Part shown: positions 33,806-41,368 of the stretch, piece after piece | How positions within the stretch are numbered: the stretch's first letter is position 1 | Layout of the letters: every line of letters starts with the position of its first letter | Assembly (NCBI GenBank): GCA_002363955.1 | Contig: DEXE01000002.1 | Span: 124,001 to 188,000, forward strand | Origin: Methylophaga sp. UBA3192 | GTDB lineage: Bacteria; Pseudomonadota; Gammaproteobacteria; Nitrosococcales; Methylophagaceae | Direction of reading: 5' to 3' | Length of the DNA: 64,000 nt | Translations under genes and position numbers: made by a program | The notes under the pieces: model-generated | Databases searched by the model: none | The model's input: only the letters and a program-made list of their open reading frames with translations | Told to the model about the DNA's origin: nothing

Positions 33806-35041
33806 TTAAACGACTGCGCCGAGTTTGAAAATCGGCAAGTACATGGCAATAACCAGCGTACCGATCAAAATACCCAGGAATGCCATAATAAAGGGCTCCA
33901 TTAACGCCGTCATATTATCAACAGCATCATCCACTTCACGTTCAAAAAAATCGGCCACTTTGGCCAGCATCGCATCGAGTGAACCGGATTCTTCACCAAT
34001 CGACACCATCTGAATCACCATATTGGGAAACAGTTCGGTGTCGGTCATGGCTTTATTTAACTGTGTACCCGTGGCGACATCATCGCGCATTTCCAAAGTA
34101 GCTTCGTTGTAAACAATATTACCAGTAGCCCCAGCTACCGAAGTCATTGCTTCCACCATCGGCACACCGGCTTTGAACATAACGGAAAAGGTTCTGGCAA
34201 AACGTGCAATAGCACCTTTGGTCAAGACATCACCGATGACGGGCAATTTTAATAGCATTCGATCCATAAAATGCTGGATTTTCCGGGAACGTCTGCGGGC
34301 TGCCATAAAGCCCATTACAGAACCGATAATGCTGCCGAAAATTAACCACCAGTAGTCCTGGAATACCTGAGAAATACTGATGACTATTTTGGTCAGGCCA
34401 GGCAAGTCCGCACCGAAACCGGTAAATAACGCCTGAAACTGCGGAATAACAAAGATCATTAAAATAGCCGTCACAATGAACGCCACCACCATAATGGCGG
34501 TAGGGTATACCAGCGCTTTTTTGATTTTGGATTTCAGTGCTTCGGTTTTTTCCTGGTAGGTTGCGATTTCGTGAAGCAGGGCTTCCAGCGTACCGGACTG
34601 TTCACCGGCATTGATCAAGCTGATATACAGATCATCAAAGTGTAATGGAAATTTTGCCAATGATTCTGCCAGGCTGGTACCTGATTCCACATCGGCTTTA
34701 ATGGCCAGAATCATTTCCTGCATGCTGGCATTTTCGTGGCCTTCACCAATGATTTGCAATGATTGCATCATTGGCACACCGGATGACATCATCGTGGCCA
34801 GCATTCGACTGAAAATGGCGATATGAACCGGTTTGATTTTGGGTTTACGGGGAGCAAATAAATCTTTGGGTTTACGGCGCACTTTACCGGGAGTTATGCC
34901 CTGACGTCGTAAATCTGCTCGGACAGCCTGCACACTCTCACCAGCTTGCTGGCCTTTAACCTTGCGGCCAGATTTATTTGTGCCCTGCCATAAATATAAC
35001 GTCGGCAGCTCGGCTTTTTTAGGTTTACTTGCTGTAGCCAC
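33806..35041 (-). CDS. pilC: Type IV pilus inner-membrane platform protein PilC
   Basis: Polytopic platform protein on which the PilB ATPase drives pilus assembly. The 411-residue product has two copies of the GspF/PilC domain (FSRMLATMMSSGVPMMQSLQ near residue 80 and FARTFSVMFKAGVPMVEAM near residue 280) and three membrane segments, the last at the C-terminus. It lies 3 bases after pilB and 4 bases before pilD, a standard pilBCD cluster; pilA is not visible here. Confidence 0.95.
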   Translation of the reverse strand: MATASKPKKAELPTLYLWQGTNKSGRKVKGQQAGESVQAVRADLRRQGITPGKVRRKPKDLFAPRKPKIKPVHIAIFSRMLATMMSSGVPMMQSLQIIGEGHENASMQEMILAIKADVESGTSLAESLAKFPLHFDDLYISLINAGEQSGTLEALLHEIATYQEKTEALKSKIKKALVYPTAIMVVAFIVTAILMIFVIPQFQALFTGFGADLPGLTKIVISISQVFQDYWWLIFGSIIGSVMGFMAARRRSRKIQHFMDRMLLKLPVIGDVLTKGAIARFARTFSVMFKAGVPMVEAMTSVAGATGNIVYNEATLEMRDDVATGTQLNKAMTDTELFPNMVIQMVSIGEESGSLDAMLAKVADFFEREVDDAVDNMTALMEPFIMAFLGILIGTLVIAMYLPIFKLGAVV

Positions 35042-35044
35042 GAT

Positions 35045-36763
35045 TTATTCCTTAATGACGCGGTTAATTTCTTCCAGACTGGTTGCTCCGGCCATGACCT
35101 TTTTAAGACCGGATGCACGCAAATCATCAATACCTTCAGCTTTTGCCTGATCTGCAAGTTGAATCGAATTTCCACCTTCCATGATCATACGTCCCATTGC
35201 TTCGGATACGGGCATGACTTGATAGATACCAACCCGTCCTTTATACCCTTCGGTGCAATGTTCGCAACCGACAGCATGGTAAACTTTGAAATCTGTCGCA
35301 ATTTGTTCCGGGCTGAACCCCTCTTCAATCAGGGTTTCTTTTGGCAATGTTTCTCCCTTTTTACAGTGCTGACAAAGACGACGTGCCAGACGCTGCGCAA
35401 TAATCAACGTCACCGCAGAGGCAATATTAAAGGCTGGAACCCCCATATTAGCAAGGCGGGTCAGCGTTTGTGGTGCATCATTGGTATGCAAAGTAGAAAA
35501 CACCATATGGCCGGTTTGTGCGGCTTTAATGGCAATTTCAGCAGTTTCCAGATCGCGGATCTCACCCACCATGATAACGTCAGGATCCTGACGTAAGAAT
35601 GCTCTCAGGCACTCGGTAAATCCCAAACCAATCTGCGGATGCACATTGACCTGATTGATACCCGGAAGGTTTATCTCAGCTGGATCTTCGGCGGTGGAGA
35701 TATTGCGGTCATCGGTATTAAGGATATTCAATGCGGTATATAACGAAACGGTTTTACCGCTACCGGTCGGACCCGTAACCAGCACCATCCCATAGGGTTT
35801 GTGCATGGTTTCCATAAAGATTTTTTTCTGATCTTCTTCATATCCCAATGCATCAATACCCAGCTGTGCACTGGTCGGATCCAGAATACGCAAAACGATT
35901 TTTTCGCCAAATAAGGTCGGACAGGTACTGACACGAAAATCAATGGCTTTGGATTTGGAAATTTTCAATCGCATCCGGCCATCCTGCGGTACCCTGCGTT
36001 CCGCAATATTCATTCTTGAAAGTACTTTCAGACGGGCTGCTATACGTCCCCCTAAGGCGACAGGAGCTGTTTTGGTTTCATGCAGAATACCGTCAATACG
36101 CACTCGAACACGGTATTTTTTTTCATAGGGTTCAAAGTGAATATCTGAAGCACCTGCTTTAATTGCCTGAGTCAGAATACCGTTGATAAATCTGACAACA
36201 GGCGTGTCATCAATATTTTTCTCACTCAGCTCAGCGCCGCGATCCGCTTCATCATCTGGTCCCAGATCAATGTCGTCCAGTTCGGCATCATCAAAATCAT
36301 CTAAAACCTGATTTTTGTTATCCAGCGCTTTTTCGATGGTGACCGATAATTTTTGTTCATCAACCAGAACGGGGTAGGTATTCAGCGCAGTATTAAATTG
36401 AAATTCGTCAAGAGCTTGCAGGTTGGTCGGGTCTGACACCGCGACATATAAACGTTTGCCCCGTTGGAACAGTGGTAAGGCATTATGCTGACGAATAAGT
36501 TTTTCCTGAAACAGGCTGGTCGGTGCCAGTTCCATGTTCATGCTGTCGAGATCGAATAATGGCACGCCAAATTCTTGTGAGGCAATGGCACCAATAACAT
36601 CACTATTAAGTAATTTATTATTGACCAGATAGGTTACAAAGGACTGAGAAGCCTGTTTGGCGGTGACCTGGGCTGTCTGGGCCTGCTCCTCACTCAGCAA
36701 GCCTTCACTTACAAGTCGCCTGGCGAGACCGCTTAGCCGGATAGGTGCTGTTGTATTTGCCAT
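35045..36763 (-). CDS. pilB: Type IV pilus assembly ATPase PilB
   Basis: Hexameric extension ATPase of the type IV pilus. The 572-residue protein has an N-terminal MshEN-type domain (about residues 1-150; such domains bind c-di-GMP in related ATPases), the NIHFEPYEKKYRVRVRIDG-type segment, Walker A GPTGSGKT near residue 330, an Asp box, Walker B VGEIRDLETAE near residue 397, a His box, and a zinc tetracysteine (CQHCKKG and CEHC) near residues 465-505. A FimX-like c-di-GMP effector at 3.6 kb may act on this machine. Confidence 0.95.
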   Translation of the reverse strand: MANTTAPIRLSGLARRLVSEGLLSEEQAQTAQVTAKQASQSFVTYLVNNKLLNSDVIGAIASQEFGVPLFDLDSMNMELAPTSLFQEKLIRQHNALPLFQRGKRLYVAVSDPTNLQALDEFQFNTALNTYPVLVDEQKLSVTIEKALDNKNQVLDDFDDAELDDIDLGPDDEADRGAELSEKNIDDTPVVRFINGILTQAIKAGASDIHFEPYEKKYRVRVRIDGILHETKTAPVALGGRIAARLKVLSRMNIAERRVPQDGRMRLKISKSKAIDFRVSTCPTLFGEKIVLRILDPTSAQLGIDALGYEEDQKKIFMETMHKPYGMVLVTGPTGSGKTVSLYTALNILNTDDRNISTAEDPAEINLPGINQVNVHPQIGLGFTECLRAFLRQDPDVIMVGEIRDLETAEIAIKAAQTGHMVFSTLHTNDAPQTLTRLANMGVPAFNIASAVTLIIAQRLARRLCQHCKKGETLPKETLIEEGFSPEQIATDFKVYHAVGCEHCTEGYKGRVGIYQVMPVSEAMGRMIMEGGNSIQLADQAKAEGIDDLRASGLKKVMAGATSLEEINRVIKE

Positions 36764-36807
36764 TACGGGACGCGATTCCTTAATATAATGCCTACATTCA
36801 ATGCGCT

Positions 36808-36865
36808 GGGGCCTGTTTGTATTTCATCATCATCACTGCTGGCTGTGAAAGATAAACAGACCCTA
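36808..36865. mobile_element. 58-bp deletion derivative of the 26.2-kb MITE-like element
   Basis: The right end TGAAAGATAAACAGACCCTA matches the right end of the 26159-26494 element with one change, and the left end GGGGCCTGTTTGTATTTCA is its approximate inverted partner. The interior is almost wholly lost. It lies between pilB and lptM; nothing else was seen in 36764-36965. Confidence 0.6.
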
Positions 36866-36965
36866 ATAGTATGTAACTTAAATAATAAATTCTAGTTTCC
36901 AATGTGGGCCTGTCACGGAATTTCCTGTGTATACTGCCTGCCATTAAAGCATCGGGGAAGACATC

Positions 36966-37094
36966 ATGCGGAAAATACCTGGCTGGAAAGTTCTGGCTTT
37001 AGTTCTTAGTACCGTGGCAATACTCACTTCATGCGGTCTGAAGGGCGATTTATACCTGCCGGAAGGCCAGGCCAATACTGTGAAGGTTTCCTAA
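36966..37094 (+). CDS. lptM: LPS translocon maturation chaperone LptM (small lipoprotein)
   Basis: A 42-residue lipoprotein of the LptM (YifL) family, which assists disulfide maturation of the LptD-LptE translocon at the outer membrane. It has a short charged N-terminus, a hydrophobic segment, and the lipobox LTSC with Cys23, followed by the diagnostic GLKGDLYLPE. It is 4 bases before lysA, the usual gene order. The start has AGCATCGGGGAAG upstream. Too short for most gene calls but convincing. Confidence 0.9.
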   Translation: MRKIPGWKVLALVLSTVAILTSCGLKGDLYLPEGQANTVKVS

Positions 37095-37098
37095 AAAC

Positions 37099-38352
37099 AT
37101 GCAAGATTATTTCGTACAAAAACACGGTGAATTATACGCTGAGCAGCAATCCCTGACCGAATTAGCGGCGGAGTTTGGCACACCTGCCTATGTCTATTCC
37201 AGAGCGGCACTAGAACAGCACTGGAAAGCGTTTGACGATGCGTTTAAAGCCTATCCGCACCTGGTCTGCTATGCCGTCAAAGCCAATTCAAATCTTGCCG
37301 TGCTCAATGTGCTTGCCAGATTGGGATCCGGCTTTGATATTGTTTCTGCCGGTGAATTGGCACGAGTGATTGCCGCTGGCGGTAAAGCAGAAAAAACGGT
37401 TTTTTCCGGTGTCGGCAAAACGGTTGAAGAAATCAGCTACGCCCTGAACATCGGCATCCGTTGTTTTAATGTGGAATCGGTTCCTGAGCTGCAACGTATC
37501 AGCGACGTCGCCGTCAGCCTTGGAAAAACGGCTCCAATTTCTATTCGTGTCAATCCGGATGTTGATGCACAAACCCATCCGTATATTTCGACCGGACTGA
37601 AAGAAAACAAATTTGGCATTGCGATTGATGATGCGTTAGATGTTTATCAGCAGGCAGTATCATTACCTAACCTGCAGATAATCGGCGTGGATTGCCATAT
37701 TGGCTCGCAGCTGACCTCTGTTTCCCCGTTTGTTGATGCATTGCAGCGAGTTTTAGCGCTGATTGACGCGTTGGCAGAACAGGGCATTATGATCAAGCAT
37801 CTCGACATTGGTGGTGGACTGGGTATTTGCTATCGCGACGAAACACCGCCGACGCCGGCTGAATATGCTCACGCGATGCATGGTTTATTAAATGGACGTG
37901 AATTGGAAATTATGCTGGAGCCAGGAAGGGCAATTGCTGGCAATGCCGGAATTTTGCTGACCAAAGTGGAATATATCAAAGCCACAGAAGCCAAAAACTT
38001 CGCAATTGTTGATGCGGCTATGAATGATTTACTCAGACCGGCCTTATACCAATCATGGATGGCGATTGAAGCGGTTAAACCTCGCTCAGATGAAGCAGAA
38101 CAAGACTTTGATATAGTCGGCCCGGTTTGTGAAACAGGCGACTTTTTAGGCAAAGATCGAAGTCTGGCAATCCAAAGCGGAGATTTATTGGCGATTCGTT
38201 CTGCTGGAGCGTATGGTTTTACCATGAGTTCAAATTACAACTCACGTCCACGCGCAGCAGAGATAATGGTTGACGGCGAAACCATGCATGTGGCGCGTCA
38301 ACGGGAAACTGTTGAAAGCCTTTATGCTGGTGAGCAGATATTGCAGGATTAA
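37099..38352 (+). CDS. lysA: Diaminopimelate decarboxylase
   Basis: PLP enzyme making lysine from meso-diaminopimelate. The 417-residue protein has the PLP lysine segment VCYAVKANSNLAVL near residue 60, the HIGSQ motif near residue 200, GGGLGI near residue 237, the EPGRAI phosphate motif near residue 275, and the catalytic CETGDFL near residue 345. It lies between lptM and dapF, so two last steps of the diaminopimelate/lysine route are co-transcribed. Confidence 0.97.
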   Translation: MQDYFVQKHGELYAEQQSLTELAAEFGTPAYVYSRAALEQHWKAFDDAFKAYPHLVCYAVKANSNLAVLNVLARLGSGFDIVSAGELARVIAAGGKAEKTVFSGVGKTVEEISYALNIGIRCFNVESVPELQRISDVAVSLGKTAPISIRVNPDVDAQTHPYISTGLKENKFGIAIDDALDVYQQAVSLPNLQIIGVDCHIGSQLTSVSPFVDALQRVLALIDALAEQGIMIKHLDIGGGLGICYRDETPPTPAEYAHAMHGLLNGRELEIMLEPGRAIAGNAGILLTKVEYIKATEAKNFAIVDAAMNDLLRPALYQSWMAIEAVKPRSDEAEQDFDIVGPVCETGDFLGKDRSLAIQSGDLLAIRSAGAYGFTMSSNYNSRPRAAEIMVDGETMHVARQRETVESLYAGEQILQD

Positions 38353-38356
38353 CCCT

Positions 38357-39205
38357 ATGTTGAAATTCAGCAAAATGCATGGTCTGGGAAATGATTTTGT
38401 GGTCATTGATGCCATCAATCAGTCTGTGCAGCTGACCACTGAGCAAATTCGCTTTATGGCCGATCGGCATATTGGTATCGGCTGTGATCAGCTATTGCTG
38501 GTGGAAAAATCAGAGCGACCTGATGTGGATTTCCGTTACCGGATTTTTAATGCAGATGGCGGGGAAGTTTCCCAATGCGGCAATGGTGCGCGATGTTTTG
38601 CCAGATATGTACGTGATAACGGCCTGACCGACAAAGATTCGATTGCCGTAGAGACTGCCTCTGGCGTGATTTATCCGACTTTACAGAGCGATGGTCAGGT
38701 TTGTGTTGATATGGGAAAACCACGCTTTTCACCTGAACAGATCCCCTTTAAAACACCTGAAGCCAGCAATACCTATATGCTGGTGGTTGAACCAGGCCAT
38801 CAGGTTGAAATCGCTGCACTGTCAATGGGTAACCCGCATGCTGTTTTGTTGGTAGACGATGTCGCAAAAGCGCCAGTCGGTGAGCTGGGTCCGAAAATAG
38901 AAAGCCATGCCCAATTTCCGGAACGGGTGAATGTCGGCTTTATGCAGCTGGTAGATCATGAACATATTAAATTACGCGTTTATGAGCGTGGCTCTGCTGA
39001 AACAACAGCTTGTGGTACTGGGGCTTGCGCGGCAGTAGTAAGCGGCATTCGTCGTGGAATACTTGGGCGGCAGGTCAGTGTTTTATTACCGGGCGGCACA
39101 TTAGAAATCAGCTGGCCTGATGAGGATTCCTCAGTATGGATGACCGGACCGGCACAACATGTATTTGATGGAGAAATTGCGTGGGCAACACTCAACAATC
39201 TGTAA
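38357..39205 (+). CDS. dapF: Diaminopimelate epimerase
   Basis: Cofactor-independent racemase converting LL- to meso-diaminopimelate. The 282-residue product begins MLKFSKMHGLGNDFVV and has both catalytic cysteine segments, QCGNGARCF near residue 73 and ACGTGACAA near residue 219. ATG at 38357 matches the family N-terminus; longer in-frame starts lie inside lysA. The 3' end overlaps the DUF484 gene by 25 bases. Confidence 0.97.
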   Translation: MLKFSKMHGLGNDFVVIDAINQSVQLTTEQIRFMADRHIGIGCDQLLLVEKSERPDVDFRYRIFNADGGEVSQCGNGARCFARYVRDNGLTDKDSIAVETASGVIYPTLQSDGQVCVDMGKPRFSPEQIPFKTPEASNTYMLVVEPGHQVEIAALSMGNPHAVLLVDDVAKAPVGELGPKIESHAQFPERVNVGFMQLVDHEHIKLRVYERGSAETTACGTGACAAVVSGIRRGILGRQVSVLLPGGTLEISWPDEDSSVWMTGPAQHVFDGEIAWATLNNL

Positions 39206-39891
39206 ACGCTGAACAGGTCAGTGAATTTTTACGACAGCACACAGATTTTCTGATCGAGCAGCCTGACTTATTGTCTGAACTTGAGTTCGATAAATCACCT
39301 GAAGGCACGATTTCGCTGGCGCAACGACAGCGGCAGCAATTACGCCAGAAAAATCAGCATCTGCATGATCAATTGCATGCGTTAATTGATAATGCTCATA
39401 GCAATGCCGCGTTGCAACAACGTGTGCATCAGCTCTGCCTGCGGTTGATGGATTGTCAGGATCTGCATAGCCTGCTGGCGACATTGATGCAACAGTTGCA
39501 GGAAGAGTTTTCGGCAGATGAAGTGTCGTTAAGATTGTTTTATAGTGGCGATCAACAACCAAAATTACCGCCGGTTGTAGGTAATATTGCTGAACTGCAT
39601 GCCGATGACAGCCAACTGAAAGCCTTTGATCATATTCTGGCCAAACAGCAACCGGTTTGTGGCCGACTGACCAAAGCGCAGAAACAATTATTGTTCGGTG
39701 AAAAGGCCGATGTAGTCCATTCGGTCGCCTGTTTACCGTTAGGCCACACGCCTTGCGCCGGTTTGCTCGCCATTGCCAGTAGTGATGCCAATCGCTTCCA
39801 TGCCGATATGGGCACTGAATATTTAAGTTTTCTCGGCGAAGTATTTATGCGGTTAATGCGTCGTTTCTGTCACGGCCAGAATGACAGCTGA
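39181..39891 (+). CDS. DUF484 family protein
   Basis: A 236-residue cytoplasmic protein of the DUF484 family, with an N-terminal helical part (VSEFLRQHTDFLIEQPDLLSEL), a coiled-coil-like stretch rich in Gln and His (residues about 50-85), and a GAF-like C-terminal domain (CLPLGHTPCAGLLAIASSD). Function unknown; the family is nearly always encoded between dapF and xerC, as here. The start is GTG inside the end of dapF, and the stop overlaps xerC by 11 bases, so all three are coupled. Confidence 0.9.
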   Translation: MGNTQQSVNAEQVSEFLRQHTDFLIEQPDLLSELEFDKSPEGTISLAQRQRQQLRQKNQHLHDQLHALIDNAHSNAALQQRVHQLCLRLMDCQDLHSLLATLMQQLQEEFSADEVSLRLFYSGDQQPKLPPVVGNIAELHADDSQLKAFDHILAKQQPVCGRLTKAQKQLLFGEKADVVHSVACLPLGHTPCAGLLAIASSDANRFHADMGTEYLSFLGEVFMRLMRRFCHGQNDS

Positions 39892-40789
39892 GCTGCAAAC
39901 ACCGCTGCAGGATTTTCTGCAGTATCTGGAGCAGCAGCGCCGGGTTTCTCCGCATACCGTACTCAATTATCAGCGCGATTGTCAGCAGTTAGTTGATTAC
40001 TGCCAACAGCAGTCATTTAACGATTGGCAACAACTTAAACCGGCAGATATTCGTTTATTTATTGCCCGCCTGCATCGAAAAGGTCTGGGCGCTCGCAGTA
40101 TTCATCGTTTACTTTCAGCTGTTCGCAGCTTTTATCGCTATCTGCTCAAAGAAGGTCTGGTGGATCATAATCCGGCGCAATCAGTACAGGCACCCAAAGC
40201 TGAAAAACGTTTACCGAAAACCCTTGATGTCGATCAGATGAATTCCTTACTTGATAGCACAACCGCGGATACCTTCGTCGCCTGCAGGGATCGGGCGATT
40301 ATGGAATTATTTTATTCCTCCGGCCTGCGACTGGCAGAGCTGGCGGCATTGGATCTACGTGATGTCGATTTCGGCCAGCAGCTGGTGCATGTTATAGCCG
40401 GTAAGGGTAATAAAGGACGGATTCTGCCGATTGGCCGCACCGCGATTGAGGCATTGAAAGTCTGGCTCGATAAACGAGATCAGAACGGCCTTTATCAACA
40501 ACCCGCATTATTCACCAGCCAACAAGGCAAACGACTTGGGGTTCGTTCCATCCAGCAGCGTCTGGCTTTCTGGGGTAAAAAACACGGTATCTCCGAACAT
40601 GTGCATCCGCATCGGCTGCGTCATGCATTTGCCTCGCATATGCTGGAATCCAGTAGCGACTTGAGAGCCGTTCAGGAATTATTGGGGCATTCGGATATCA
40701 GCACGACTCAGGTCTATACTCATCTGGATTTTCAGCACCTGGCAAAGGTTTATGATGCTGCGCATCCTCGGGCTAAGAAACGTTCTTAG
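39881..40789 (+). CDS. xerC: Tyrosine recombinase XerC
   Basis: Site-specific recombinase acting with XerD at dif to resolve chromosome dimers. The 302-residue protein has the SAM-like N-terminal core-binding domain (residues 5-95) and a catalytic domain with Arg in SSGLRLAELAALD near residue 152, Lys in AGKGNKGRILP, the HPHRLRHAFASHML box near residue 245, a further His in LLGHSDISTTQ, and the nucleophile Tyr in VYTHLD near residue 284. A repeat block begins 4 bases after its stop. Confidence 0.95.
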   Translation: MTAELQTPLQDFLQYLEQQRRVSPHTVLNYQRDCQQLVDYCQQQSFNDWQQLKPADIRLFIARLHRKGLGARSIHRLLSAVRSFYRYLLKEGLVDHNPAQSVQAPKAEKRLPKTLDVDQMNSLLDSTTADTFVACRDRAIMELFYSSGLRLAELAALDLRDVDFGQQLVHVIAGKGNKGRILPIGRTAIEALKVWLDKRDQNGLYQQPALFTSQQGKRLGVRSIQQRLAFWGKKHGISEHVHPHRLRHAFASHMLESSSDLRAVQELLGHSDISTTQVYTHLDFQHLAKVYDAAHPRAKKRS

Positions 40790-40793
40790 GATA

Positions 40794-40870
40794 TTAACCA
40801 CAGAGGCACAGAGGGCACGGAAGTTCTTAAAAATCTATCCGCAGATTACGCAGATGGACGCAGATTTTTA
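40794..40870. repeat. Interspersed repeat, units A then B (xerC 3' side)
   Basis: Unit A (TTAACCACAGAGGCACAGAG and on) at 40794-40820 and unit B (ATCTATCCGCAGATTACGCA and on) at 40832-40869. The same two units recur at 41290, 48042, 51799, 52836 and 54541. It is the left arm of a large inverted repeat whose right arm is at 41290-41361. Confidence 0.85.
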
Positions 40871-40928
40871 GAGAGAAACATAAAAAATATATATTGATAC
40901 AGGTACAGAGCTCAATGGTTATGCCCTA

Positions 40929-41271
40929 AATCCCCTTTTGAACTGACGAGTAGCGGCTTTTTGTCAGGAAATTGAGGCTTACCTGTTTGAGCGCGGCGAG
41001 TTTGGTAAGACTCCCTGACAAAAAACGCAACGCAGTGGAGCCGCAGGCCAGTTAAGGGGGGCCCTTGGGTTGTTAGGGGCTTGGGCACGCAAGCCCCTGA
41101 CTCGCGAGAGCGACATAAATCTTAATTTGAGGAATGAAACTAAGAGCATAATTTCGCCTTTGGGCGCCTCCGGCGTCCAAATTTGTTCCAGACAAATTTG
41201 TCGCTTCGCTCAAACATTCCGATTTCTAATCCTGCGATAACCATTTTATCCCCCAACACAAAAGGGGATTC
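40929..41271. repeat. Gene-free hairpin-rich segment flanked by short inverted repeats
   Basis: AATCCCCTTTTG near 40929 and CAAAAGGGGATT near 41259 are perfect inverted repeats. Inside are four stems: CTTTTTGTCAGG with CCTGACAAAAA, GAGGCTTACC with GGTAAGACTC, AGGGGCTTG with CAAGCCCCT, and CAAATTTGT with ACAAATTTG. No credible gene was found on either strand. It looks like a non-autonomous element nested between the A/B repeat arms. Confidence 0.55.
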
Positions 41272-41289
41272 AAGGAAAGCCTTTGGGAG

Positions 41290-41361
41290 CTGCGCCTATC
41301 TGCGTAATCTGCGGATAAAATCTTTTAAAGTCTCAGTGTCCTCTGTGTCTCTGTGGTTAAT
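41290..41361. repeat. Interspersed repeat, units B and A inverted (polA 3' side)
   Basis: Inverted copies of unit B (CTGCGTAATCTGCGGAT at 41300) and unit A (CCTCTGTGTCTCTGTGGTTA at 41340). It ends 8 bases from the polA stop and is the mirror image of the block at 40794-40870. Confidence 0.85.
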
Positions 41362-41368
41362 AATCCAA

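Noticed and set aside
38270..38356. Longer dapF start inside lysA
   Set aside because: The family N-terminus MLKFSKMHGLGNDF begins at 38357; the extension has no conservation and lies wholly inside lysA.
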